This document shows, one piece after another, positions 1 through 6,878 of a stretch of DNA of 6,942 bases. Position numbers and translations under genes: made by a program. A model generated the notes under the pieces. That model was not told the DNA's origin. It saw nothing but the letters and a program-made list of their open reading frames with translations, and did not search any database. The DNA is taken from NCBI GenBank assembly GCA_018711775.1, contig DVHV01000092.1, positions 1 to 6,942 of the forward strand, read 5' to 3'. The stretch's first letter is position 1. The number at the start of each line of letters is the position of its first letter. This DNA comes from Candidatus Onthocola stercoravium (GTDB taxonomy: Bacteria > Bacillota_I > Bacilli_A > RF39 > UBA660).

Positions 1-53
1 TTAATCATTGACTTTAGTTAATTCTTAGTGTTAACTGCATAGACAACTCACTC
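1..53 (+). ncRNA. Candidate bridge RNA, 3' part (donor-binding segment and closing stem strand)
   Basis: IS110 elements carry a bridge RNA in the non-coding region before the recombinase. Here TTGACTT (8-14) matches the element's right end (1378-1384), as a left donor guide should. TTAATTC (18-24) is the reverse complement of GAATTAA at the left end (6882-6888), as a right donor guide should be. ACTGCA (34-39) and AACTC (45-49) can pair with TGCAGT (6910-6915) and GAGTT (6904-6908) to form a closing stem with an internal loop. The guides are short and the DNA is AT-rich, so single matches could be chance. Their correct order and shared CTT register argue for a real RNA. Ends are approximate. 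Confidence 0.55.
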
Positions 54-54
54 C

Positions 55-72
55 TTCAAAAATATTTTTGAA
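55..72 (+). promoter_or_regulatory. Perfect 18-nt palindrome abutting the recombinase ribosome binding site
   Basis: TTCAAAAATATTTTTGAA (55-72) is fully self-complementary. In RNA it can form a hairpin at the 3' edge of the left-end non-coding region. CC at 53-54 can extend it by pairing with GG at 74-75 if A73 is bulged, which would cover the AAAGG of the ribosome binding site. A hairpin here could mark the end of the bridge RNA region, or limit translation from read-through transcripts as seen in several IS families. The palindrome is observed; the role is inferred. Confidence 0.5.
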
Positions 73-87
73 AGGATGGATTTATTT

Positions 88-1374
88 ATGGAAGTTATTT
101 ATCCAAAAGCATGTGGTGTTGATGTTCACAAAACTTTTATTGTCGCAGTCATATGTGACTCAACTAACCAAATACCTAAATATTTTAAAAAACGTTTTTC
201 TACCTTCAATAACAGTTTAATTGATTTTAGAAAGTGGCTTTTAGAAAATGACTGTCAAAATGTATGTATGGAATCTACCGGAAAGTATTATGTTCCTGTA
301 TACAATGCATTAGAAAATCATATTTCTAATGTCGTCGTTGCCAATCCTAAATGGGTTAAATGTATCAAAGGTGAGAAAGACGATAACAAGGATGCAAAAT
401 GGATTGCAGACTTGTTTAAGTTAGGTATTGTTCGTTCTAGTTTTATTCCTTATAAAGACTTTAGAGTCTTAAGAGAATTTACTAGATATCTTTACAAACT
501 TACCTGTAATAAAACATCTGAAAAGAATAGATTTACTAATGCTCTTACCGTTGGTAATTGCAAACTTGATATGGTTTTCACTGATATCTTTGGAAAATCT
601 AGTCAAGATATCATTGATATCATCTTAAACAATGATTCTTTTTCAGATGAAGATATTATAAATTGTCTTCGTAAAAATTGCAAATCATCTAAAGAAGACA
701 TTTTATCTGCTATTACTGGTATTACTTTTACTAATGAACAAAAACTAAGAATTAAACTTATCAAAGATCACATTGATTATTTAACTAACGAAATTAATAA
801 TTTAAGAGAAATTGTAGATACTTTAGTTGCACCTTATGAAGATTATATTAATCTTCTTATGACAATTCCTGGTATTGATAGAAATTCTGCAATTACTATT
901 ATTTCTGAAATAGGAACTGATATGTCACAATTCTCTAACCATCATAGACTTGTTTCTTGGGCTGGGCTTGCTCCAGGTTGTAATGAGTCTGCTGGTAAAA
1001 AGAAATCTGTTAAAATATCTCGTGCTGGTGTTTATCTTAAACCTTGCTTAATTGAGGTCGCACATTGTGCTGTTCAAGATAAAACTAATACTTACTATGC
1101 TAATAAATTTAATAAGATTTCTAAACGCCGTGGTAAGAAGCGTGCCATCATTGCTATTGCTAGAAAGATTTTAGTTGCTATCTATCATATGCTATCTACT
1201 GGAGAGACTTGGAATCCTCGTGATTTAGCATCCAATGAAACTTCTGATAAGGATAGATTAAAATATACTAAAAACAACTTTAAACAATCTCTTAAACAAT
1301 TACTTTCTTTAGGTCTTACATCTGATGAAATACTAGAAGTAGTTAATCAGAATGCCTCTATTTCTGATAGTTAA
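88..1374 (+). CDS. IS110-family recombinase (transposase), DEDD plus serine type
   Basis: This enzyme cuts and pastes the element through a circular intermediate; characterised relatives are guided by a structured bridge RNA from the element's own non-coding end. Residues are numbered from the upstream ATG at 76. The N-terminal RuvC-like domain shows D16 (GVDVHK), E66 (MESTGKYYVPV) and D103/D106 (KDDNKDAKW), completing the DEDD set. A middle helical, partly coiled stretch (about 220-255) leads to the C-terminal Tnp domain: a helix-hairpin-helix-like TIPGI at 263-267, WAGLAPG at 295-301, and the presumed nucleophile S305 in CNESAGKKK. A basic tail region (KRRGKKR, around 350-356) follows. At about 428 aa it is slightly longer than many family members and looks intact. 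I prefer ATG 88 over ATG 76: the AAAGGA at 71-76 overlaps the first ATG but lies 11 nt before the second, and the protein then begins MEVIYP, like family members. It is tail-to-tail with the next gene. Confidence 0.95.
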   Translation: MEVIYPKACGVDVHKTFIVAVICDSTNQIPKYFKKRFSTFNNSLIDFRKWLLENDCQNVCMESTGKYYVPVYNALENHISNVVVANPKWVKCIKGEKDDNKDAKWIADLFKLGIVRSSFIPYKDFRVLREFTRYLYKLTCNKTSEKNRFTNALTVGNCKLDMVFTDIFGKSSQDIIDIILNNDSFSDEDIINCLRKNCKSSKEDILSAITGITFTNEQKLRIKLIKDHIDYLTNEINNLREIVDTLVAPYEDYINLLMTIPGIDRNSAITIISEIGTDMSQFSNHHRLVSWAGLAPGCNESAGKKKSVKISRAGVYLKPCLIEVAHCAVQDKTNTYYANKFNKISKRRGKKRAIIAIARKILVAIYHMLSTGETWNPRDLASNETSDKDRLKYTKNNFKQSLKQLLSLGLTSDEILEVVNQNASISDS

Positions 1375-1394
1375 ATTTTGACTTAACTTGGGGT

Positions 1395-1416
1395 AAGGGG
1401 AAGTCTGCCCTTTTTT
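1395..1416 (+). terminator. Weak rho-independent terminator candidate just beyond the IS right end
   Basis: AAGGG (1395-1399) pairs with CCCTT (1408-1412) around an 8-nt loop and is followed by TTTT (1413-1416). The stem is only 5 bp, so termination would be weak. By the boundary inferred here it lies in host flank DNA, where it could end recombinase transcription before it runs antisense into the gene at 1456-1881. Confidence 0.35.
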
Positions 1417-1432
1417 AGGTTTTTTCCTAAAA
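1413..1432. repeat. Inverted repeat TTTTAGG / CCTAAAA between the two convergent genes
   Basis: TTTTAGG (1413-1419) and CCTAAAA (1426-1432) flank a T6 loop and form a perfect 7-bp hairpin in the 81-nt gap between two convergent genes. Neither strand has a clear U-tract after the stem, so it is a poor intrinsic terminator, although its position suits a bidirectional one. Confidence 0.4.
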
Positions 1433-1455
1433 TAAATTTAGTTTTATTTTTCAGA

Positions 1456-1881
1456 TTATCTTCCTCCATAATTAAAATAATTAGGGTTTAGTATTAATGA
1501 ATAATCTTCATCATCCGAACGCATGTCAATATAGCCCACAATAAAATCTCTGGGTATTATATAATTAGCATCTTCTTCTTGGTTCCAACCGTAAAAATCA
1601 TTTGTAGTAACCAAATAATCTATATCTTCTTTTTCACAACCAATTATAACCATTTCATCAGTATTTCTTATATTATTTCCTCTTTCTTCTTTAATAAAGT
1701 TATAAGGGTCTTTAATCATTTCTGGTGTTATTTCTATTGTAGTACTCCATAAATGTTTATCTGCCATTAAAAGACCTTCTTCGAGAATCTTATCTCCACT
1801 TCCTTGTTCTGTTATATGATAAAAATATTTCATATTATCAAAATCTAAATTAGAAAAAAAATCTATTATTGATATATCCAT
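1456..1881 (-). CDS. Hypothetical small acidic protein with ADP-ribosyltransferase-like N-terminal motif
   Basis: The product is 141 aa, acidic and soluble, with no signal peptide or membrane segment. I do not recognise a named family. The stretch YFYHITEQGSGDKILEEGLL (19-38), followed by LWST (44-47), resembles the start of small ADP-ribosyltransferase-fold proteins (DarT/KptA-like, Y-H-x-T then I-L-x-x-G-L). H22 and T24 would sit where those enzymes bind NAD. A later GWNQEEDANYIIPRDFIVGYIDM (98-120) could supply the remaining strands, but no certain catalytic glutamate can be assigned. This is a fold suggestion only. The start is supported by AAAGGA 8 nt upstream. A TATAAT lies at 1909-1904, but I find no good -35. 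It follows the membrane protein gene by 35 nt on the same strand and may be co-transcribed with it. No antitoxin-like partner is adjacent. Confidence 0.7.
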   Translation of the reverse strand: MDISIIDFFSNLDFDNMKYFYHITEQGSGDKILEEGLLMADKHLWSTTIEITPEMIKDPYNFIKEERGNNIRNTDEMVIIGCEKEDIDYLVTTNDFYGWNQEEDANYIIPRDFIVGYIDMRSDDEDYSLILNPNYFNYGGR

Positions 1882-1916
1882 ACTTATAATCCTTTCTATA
1901 TTAATTATATCACAAA

Positions 1917-3554
1917 TTATTTTTTAGCATTAGCTTTTCGATGAAATACAAAAGCAATTAAGATTGGAATACAAATAGCCACAGGTATTAAATAACGCAT
2001 ATGAGCATTTAATGGAGAAATTAAGCAAACGATAATTCCCATGTATAATGGTGCACAATAAGCTAATAATTCATGGTATCTTTTATATAAAAGATAAATT
2101 GTTATAGCAATTAATGCCCAAGTATATGTTGAACAATAGTAAATCTTACCAAGTATTGGGATTTTACTTAAAGTATCACTCATATTATATATGAATTCAC
2201 GAGCTGCATGAGTTGATGTATTAAAAGATATATCAAGATATCCAGCATTTACTCTAGTATTATCTTCTATTTCAAAGAAACCTAAGCCTTCTTCGATACT
2301 ATTAAGCATCCCCGGATAAAAATAGCCATAAGTATTATTTAAAGTGGCATCAACATAAGTTCCAGGGTGTTTTAAAAACATTGTAAACCATGTTTTAAAA
2401 TAGTTTAATAATTCTTCAGTAGTTGCATTGCTTTTAAATTTCCACTTTATTGGATCACTTTTATTAGGATTGTATAGCTCTCCTAATTCAGTGATATCTA
2501 CAGCAAATAAATTTTCTATCGCTTCTTTTTCTTCTTCATTTAAATCATCAGGATAATTTTTCAAATATCTAGCGGTTTGCTGTAAAGGAATTGACAACAT
2601 TTCTCTAACTGAAGCATGATTTACATCGAGTACTTGATATATTAAAATATTATAACCTATTTGAAATACTATAACTATGCCAAATATGATAGATATTCTT
2701 TTAAATATTAAAGTAACTTTCTTACGATAATATAAAATCAGAGTGATTAATGATATAACAACAATATAAATACCTGTGTTACGTAAAAGTATTAATAAAA
2801 TATAAAGTAATGTTAATATAATATATGTAGATTTATTGTGATTATTTTCTAATACTAAGTTATTATATTGAAATACAAATATTAGTAAACTAGTTAAATA
2901 AAATAGTGTATCTTTTATGTAAGTGACAGAATATAAAGATAATAATGGGAAGGCAGCATAGAAAATAATTATAATATTGTATAAAAAGTTAGGTATTTTT
3001 AGTTTAGATAAAACTTTTATCGTATATGAATAAACAAAGGCATTAAAAAGCATTTGAATAATTATAAATAAAGATATACCAAAATTATCATTTATTAGAA
3101 ATCGACCTAAATCAGTAAGAAGTCCCATAATAATACTTAAGAATGCCGGATGGTGATTGGACATTGCTCTAATACCATAATACATATCAAGTTGCCAAAA
3201 TCCATCCCAAGTGACAATACCTGGATAAAAAATAACAAAATAAATAAGACTAATAAAAAATGTTAAAATAAACATTGATAAAAAAGGATGCCTTCTAAAG
3301 ATAGAAAGTTTTTGGGGGTTGTGATATTTATAATTATCAAGACAAGAATATAAAGAAAAAATAACCAGCCAAAATAAAGAACACCAAAAGATGAAAGATA
3401 TTAAAATATCAATTATTTCTAATGGTTTAGTAAAAGGAATAAAAATAGAAGAGTATTTATCGTAAATTATTCCTACTACCATAAATAATGCTAAAATAAT
3501 AGCAGTAATAAAAGAATATTTTTTTAATTTTGTCTTGTTCATAAATATCGCCAT
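1917..3554 (-). CDS. Polytopic membrane protein, GT-C glycosyltransferase-like (possibly DUF6020)
   Basis: The 545-aa product has about 10-12 hydrophobic segments. Early ones lie near 14-32, 46-70 and 91-110. A conserved-looking loop follows, FYPGIVTWDGFWQ (109-121) and NHHPAFLS (133-140). A cluster of membrane helices spans about 155-305, a soluble ectodomain about 310-460, and C-terminal helices about 475-540. D117, H134/H135, SIPLQQTARY (321-330) and MRYLIPV (519-525) resemble motifs of GT-C type enzymes and of the DUF6020 family. In such enzymes a first-loop acidic residue acts at the membrane surface with a polyprenyl-phosphate sugar donor. A role in adding sugars to cell-surface polymers is therefore inferred; the substrate is unknown. 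The start is ambiguous: ATG 3554 would give a nearly leaderless mRNA from the promoter at 3559-3587, while ATG 3542 would leave a leader of about 10-12 nt. Neither has a convincing ribosome binding site. The protein is full length. Confidence 0.75.
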   Translation of the reverse strand: MAIFMNKTKLKKYSFITAIILALFMVVGIIYDKYSSIFIPFTKPLEIIDILISFIFWCSLFWLVIFSLYSCLDNYKYHNPQKLSIFRRHPFLSMFILTFFISLIYFVIFYPGIVTWDGFWQLDMYYGIRAMSNHHPAFLSIIMGLLTDLGRFLINDNFGISLFIIIQMLFNAFVYSYTIKVLSKLKIPNFLYNIIIIFYAAFPLLSLYSVTYIKDTLFYLTSLLIFVFQYNNLVLENNHNKSTYIILTLLYILLILLRNTGIYIVVISLITLILYYRKKVTLIFKRISIIFGIVIVFQIGYNILIYQVLDVNHASVREMLSIPLQQTARYLKNYPDDLNEEEKEAIENLFAVDITELGELYNPNKSDPIKWKFKSNATTEELLNYFKTWFTMFLKHPGTYVDATLNNTYGYFYPGMLNSIEEGLGFFEIEDNTRVNAGYLDISFNTSTHAAREFIYNMSDTLSKIPILGKIYYCSTYTWALIAITIYLLYKRYHELLAYCAPLYMGIIVCLISPLNAHMRYLIPVAICIPILIAFVFHRKANAKK

Positions 3555-3558
3555 AAAA

Positions 3559-3587
3559 ATTGTACTATCTAGTTATAGTTTAGTCAA
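3559..3587 (-). promoter_or_regulatory. Sigma-A type promoter for the membrane protein gene
   Basis: On the - strand the -35 is TTGACT (3587-3582), the spacer is exactly 17 nt (3581-3565) and the -10 is TACAAT (3564-3559). Each hexamer matches consensus at 5 of 6 positions. The expected transcription start falls at about 3554-3552, on the first ATG itself, so the message would be leaderless or have a leader of about 12 nt depending on the start used. Confidence 0.75.
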
Positions 3588-3594
3588 TATTGAC
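3583..3594. promoter_or_regulatory. 12-bp perfect palindrome overlapping the -35, candidate operator
   Basis: GTCAATATTGAC is fully symmetric and covers five of the six -35 bases of the membrane protein promoter. A dimeric repressor bound here would block RNA polymerase. No regulator gene lies in the window, so the binding protein is unknown. Part of the symmetry comes from the TTGAC hexamer itself. Confidence 0.4.
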
Positions 3595-3597
3595 CAA

Positions 3598-3627
3598 AAT
3601 AAAACGGTAATTTCTTACCATTTTATT
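3598..3627 (-). terminator. Rho-independent terminator of the ABC transporter operon
   Basis: 3598-3610 pairs with 3615-3627: 7 A/T pairs, one mismatch (C3605/A3620) and GGTAA/TTACC around a 4-nt loop. On the - strand the hairpin is followed by a T-rich run that overlaps the descending arm (TTTTATTTT, 3604-3596). It overlaps the permease stop codon (3628-3626) and ends just before the palindrome and promoter of the next gene, so it insulates the two transcription units. Confidence 0.65.
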
Positions 3628-6079
3628 AAATGTTTTCATTTTTTATTGAATCAACTATATTTTTTCTTTTTATTTTACGAACACTAAACATAGTTATTAA
3701 GAATATTAAAACTAGTACAACTGCTATAGCAGCAATTAAATAATTAGTAGGATATGGAATTATCATTGATTTTGAAATTATATCCATCATTTTTAAGGCT
3801 TCTCTAATAAACCAAATGATAATCATGGAAATAGGTATGGAAAAGAATAAAACTTTTAGACCTAAAAATGTACCTTCAAGAATTAACATTTTATTTAAGC
3901 CTTTTTTACTTAGGCCAATACTTCTTAAGACAGAAAATTCTTTTTCTCTAGTTTCTATATTAGCATTTATCGAACTAAATACTGTTGTAATACTTATTAA
4001 AGCAATAAATGTTAAAATGGAATAAAGAATAAAGGCTATAGATATGGCTACCATTTTATTTTCGTATTTCCAATACTCATAATTATCATAACCTATGTTT
4101 ATATTGGGATTTTCTTCAATTATTTTAGTCATTTCTCGGTCAAACTCTTGATAGTGTTCAGAGTTAATACAAATTTCATATAATTGATGTGTAGTTATAG
4201 TGCTTGGCATAGCATTTTTAATATATGTAAATGTATCAAAGTCGACGATTAAAGCAGGGTTATTTAAATTGAAATAAGAAAATTCATTAGTTAAATATAA
4301 ATTTGATATAGTCAGATAAGATGGATTATTTATGTATTCATAAGTATCTGTTTCTGGATGATATATTGTTTCATTAGTATTTAATTCTATTTGTATGTTA
4401 GGATTATTTATAAATGCATTATAAGGAACTGTTTCATTAGTGTCTGGATCTTTAGTATAAGCATTATTTACTAATATCCCAAAATAATTATTAGAAATTT
4501 TTAACTTATTTAAATAAGCATTATATGTTTTATCATCTAATCCGTATAATTGGAGATAGTAATAGTTATCATCAGGATTATTTTCAATAAATTCAACTGT
4601 TAAATATTCTTTATTGCTGAAAAATAGGTATTCATTTTGATAAATTACTATTTCATCTATTGCAGAAATATCTGATATTTCTTGTAAAATTTCAGGACTA
4701 GTAGTAGGAACTTGAATGTAAATATCATATTCTTCTTCAAAATTAGTAGCATAATTTACTAAAATATATTTTATTAATGTAGCAAATGTTATAAAAAGGA
4801 TAACGGAGATACATAAAGAAATTGTACTCGATGTAAATTTATGGCGATTTCTTTTCATATTTTTGTATGCTACTTCTCCTTCAACTCCAAAAACTTTTTT
4901 GATTAAAGGATAATTTTCTTTGCTTCTTCTTATTTTATAAACATTATTTAGGCGAATTGCTTCCATTGGAGTTACTAGGCTTGCTTTGATGGCTGGATAT
5001 AAGGCCGATGCAAATATAGTTAGCAATATAAAAATTAAAGAAATTATAATAAATTCCGGATATAAATATAGTTGGTATGGAACAATTAAATCGGCGAGGA
5101 TTTTGTTAAAAATAGCAAGTATACCTGAAACTAAAAGAAAACTTAATATAATACCTAAAGGAATAGCAATGATACTTAACATACAGGCTTCAACCATAAC
5201 CATTTTAAATATTTGTTTTTTACTTGCTCCGATACTTCGCAAGGTACCAAATTGTTTTTTGCGTTCAGATAAACTTATAGTAAAAGCATTGCGAACTATT
5301 AAAACACAAAAAACACTTACAACTATTAAAATAGTTGAAAATATAGCATAAACACCAAACTTTGTGCTTAGTAAATGAAATTCACCATTTGCTTGCAATA
5401 ATGAATCATTAATTACGGCATTATCATAAATAACCGCTCCACCAGGATTAGATATTTTTTGCAAATCAAGGGAACTTGCTATTTCATTAATTTTACTATA
5501 GGCATTTCTAGTTGATTTAAAAGTTATTAGAAAAGTTGTTAGAGAAGAATCACTAAATGAGCCAAACGTGTAGGCATAAAAATTATCGCCATCATATCTT
5601 TCATGATTTAAGGGAGTACTAGTAAATATACCAACAATTTTTTTGTTGTTTATAGTATCACCAATGGCATAATTTTCCTTTTGAGCAAATTCTGATGATA
5701 TTATAATTTCGTTATCACTATTTGGAAAACTGCCTTGTAAATTTAAAAAATAATTTTTAGCATTTTCGGAAACTGTTATAAAATTTATTTGATAGTCATT
5801 AGAATTTATAGTATTTATAGTTTGCATTAAAGCAATTTCTTTTATATCAGAATTGTTATTTAAAGTGTCTATTGTTGAAAATTCTAAATCATATAGTTTT
5901 AAATGTTGGGGGCCGGAATATTCAATTGTTTCATCAACAGTTTTCTTTCTAATTGTTGATGCTCCAAGGCCAAGTGAAAAAATAAGAGTAGTCATTAAGA
6001 CAATGCTTATTATTGTAATTAAGGATTTCTTTTTGTTTAACTTTAAGTATCGATAAGTAAGTTTATTTAGGATTTTCAT
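3626..6079 (-). CDS. ABC transporter permease, FtsX/MacB type, two-repeat form
   Basis: The 817-aa membrane subunit partners the ATPase encoded just upstream. It has two repeats, each with one helix, an extracytoplasmic domain and an FtsX core of three helices. Predicted membrane segments lie near 19-41, 241-263, 297-322, 342-363, 419-441, 676-700, 735-757 and 780-800, eight in all. Both FtsX cores carry the cytoplasmic coupling motif: ERKKQFGTLRSIGASKKQI (272-290) and TREKEFSVLRSIGLSKKGL (710-728). Ectodomain 1 (about 42-240) is MacB-like. Ectodomain 2 (about 442-675) is rich in Asn, Tyr, Asp and Glu. Relatives extract lipids, lipoproteins or antimicrobial peptides, or drive conformational signalling; they use mechanotransmission rather than a classical pore. 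The substrate here is not predictable. The ATG overlaps the ATPase stop as ATGA (6079-6076), with AAGGTG 5 nt before it, indicating translational coupling. Confidence 0.93.
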   Translation of the reverse strand: MKILNKLTYRYLKLNKKKSLITIISIVLMTTLIFSLGLGASTIRKKTVDETIEYSGPQHLKLYDLEFSTIDTLNNNSDIKEIALMQTINTINSNDYQINFITVSENAKNYFLNLQGSFPNSDNEIIISSEFAQKENYAIGDTINNKKIVGIFTSTPLNHERYDGDNFYAYTFGSFSDSSLTTFLITFKSTRNAYSKINEIASSLDLQKISNPGGAVIYDNAVINDSLLQANGEFHLLSTKFGVYAIFSTILIVVSVFCVLIVRNAFTISLSERKKQFGTLRSIGASKKQIFKMVMVEACMLSIIAIPLGIILSFLLVSGILAIFNKILADLIVPYQLYLYPEFIIISLIFILLTIFASALYPAIKASLVTPMEAIRLNNVYKIRRSKENYPLIKKVFGVEGEVAYKNMKRNRHKFTSSTISLCISVILFITFATLIKYILVNYATNFEEEYDIYIQVPTTSPEILQEISDISAIDEIVIYQNEYLFFSNKEYLTVEFIENNPDDNYYYLQLYGLDDKTYNAYLNKLKISNNYFGILVNNAYTKDPDTNETVPYNAFINNPNIQIELNTNETIYHPETDTYEYINNPSYLTISNLYLTNEFSYFNLNNPALIVDFDTFTYIKNAMPSTITTHQLYEICINSEHYQEFDREMTKIIEENPNINIGYDNYEYWKYENKMVAISIAFILYSILTFIALISITTVFSSINANIETREKEFSVLRSIGLSKKGLNKMLILEGTFLGLKVLFFSIPISMIIIWFIREALKMMDIISKSMIIPYPTNYLIAAIAVVLVLIFLITMFSVRKIKRKNIVDSIKNENI

Positions 6080-6756
6080 TTTAGCACCTTATCACTAATT
6101 ATTTTACCATCAGCAATAGTTATGATTCTATTGGCATATTTGGCAAGATTTTCATCATGGGTTACCATAATTATAGTTTGATCAAATAATTCGTTGGCAC
6201 TTTTAAGTAATTCCATTACTTCAATACTGTTTTTACTATCCAAGTTACCTGTCGGTTCATCTGCAAGAATAATGCTAGGTTTAGTTATAAGAGCTCTACC
6301 GATTGACACTCTTTGTTGTTCACCGCCGGATAGTTCGTTTGGTAAGTGTTTAAGACGATTTTCTAAGTTTAGAAGTTTAATTATTTCTTGTAAGTATGCA
6401 TCATCAATAGATTGTTTGTCAAGGTCAAGGGGTAAAGTTATGTTTTCCTTGACGTTAAGTGTTGATATTAGATTGTAAAATTGATAAATAATGCTAACTT
6501 CTGTTCTTCGTAAATGTGATTGTGATTCATCGTTTAAAGAGTAAATGTCAACATCATTTACTAAAACTTTACCGCTGGTTGGTGTATCAACTCCGCCGAT
6601 CATGTGTAAAAGAGTTGATTTACCACTACCTGATGCCCCGAGTATAGCAATAAATTCTTTCTTTTCAACTGTAAATGAAACGTCATCAACCGCTTTAACC
6701 AAAGTATCTCCTTTGCCATAAGTTTTTGTTAAATTTTGGACTTTTAATATACTCAT
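6076..6756 (-). CDS. ABC transporter ATP-binding protein, MacB/LolD-like
   Basis: This 226-aa cytoplasmic ATPase powers the adjacent permease. All nucleotide-binding motifs are present: Walker A GASGSGKST (40-48), Q-loop Q92 in IIYQFYNLI, signature LSGGEQQR (142-149), Walker B IILADEPTGNLD (162-173) with catalytic E167, and H200 in the H-loop (MVTHD). The EPTGNLDS string and the length are typical of the MacB/LolD/SalX class that pairs with FtsX-like permeases. In the Q-loop a tyrosine precedes Q92 where phenylalanine is more common. The start is supported by AAGGAG 10 nt upstream (6772-6767). It is the first gene of a two-gene operon; no two-component system or other regulator is beside it in the window. 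Confidence 0.95.
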   Translation of the reverse strand: MSILKVQNLTKTYGKGDTLVKAVDDVSFTVEKKEFIAILGASGSGKSTLLHMIGGVDTPTSGKVLVNDVDIYSLNDESQSHLRRTEVSIIYQFYNLISTLNVKENITLPLDLDKQSIDDAYLQEIIKLLNLENRLKHLPNELSGGEQQRVSIGRALITKPSIILADEPTGNLDSKNSIEVMELLKSANELFDQTIIMVTHDENLAKYANRIITIADGKIISDKVLK

Positions 6757-6778
6757 ACTTCCTACTCTCCTTATAATT

Positions 6779-6807
6779 ATTATATCTAATTATCAACTAT
6801 TTGAAAA
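6779..6807 (-). promoter_or_regulatory. Probable promoter of the ABC transporter operon
   Basis: On the - strand a perfect -10 TATAAT (6784-6779) is preceded after 17 nt by TTTTCA (6807-6802), 4 of 6 to the -35 consensus. The expected start, near 6772, coincides with the 5' edge of the AAGGAG ribosome binding site and would leave a leader of only about 16 nt. The DNA is very AT-rich, so a chance TATAAT is possible. Confidence 0.5.
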
Positions 6808-6878
6808 TGTTTTTGTATTTTTTTTATAAACTATGTATTAATTTTACATATTTGGATATAATAATAATGTAATACATG

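Larger units (their letters stand above)
1..1384 (+). mobile_element. IS110-family insertion sequence, main part (rest of left end, recombinase gene, right end)
   Basis: The recombinase gene lies here with 87 nt of upstream non-coding DNA and a very short right end after its stop codon. The right boundary is inferred at the CT of TTGACTT (1378-1384): a 7-nt copy of this string sits in the non-coding left end (8-14), as expected for a donor guide, and the same CTT register occurs at the other window end. Only part of the left end is here; the rest seems to be at 6879-6942. If the two are joined, the element runs from 6879 through 6942 and 1 to about 1381, about 1,445 bp. There are no long terminal inverted repeats or target duplication, as is usual for IS110 elements. 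The IS identity is firm; the exact boundary is inference. Confidence 0.8.

Noticed and set aside
8..36. TTGACT at 8-13 as a -35 for the recombinase
   Set aside because: The hexamer 17 nt later (TTAACT, 31-36) matches the -10 consensus poorly, and the TTGACTT is better explained by its identity with the right end.
1385..1396. AACTTGGGGTAA as an imperfect 12-bp inverted copy (10/12) of TTCCCCCGAGTT at 6897-6908, suggesting subterminal inverted repeats of the IS
   Set aside because: The guide and donor matches place the right boundary at about 1381-1384, so this string would be host flank. IS elements with the RNA upstream of the recombinase generally lack such repeats. It remains the main rival boundary model; comparison of several copies would decide.
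4986..5351. Open frame on the + strand, antisense to the permease gene
   Set aside because: It lies wholly within the well-supported FtsX permease gene, has no family resemblance, and is an antisense shadow of hydrophobic codons. The shorter + strand frames at 3816-4025, 5853-6056 and 6194-6478 are rejected for the same reason.
6857..6862. TATAAT on the + strand just before the candidate IS left end
   Set aside because: No acceptable -35 lies 16-18 nt upstream and the surroundings are almost pure A/T, so a real promoter for the bridge RNA cannot be claimed from it.
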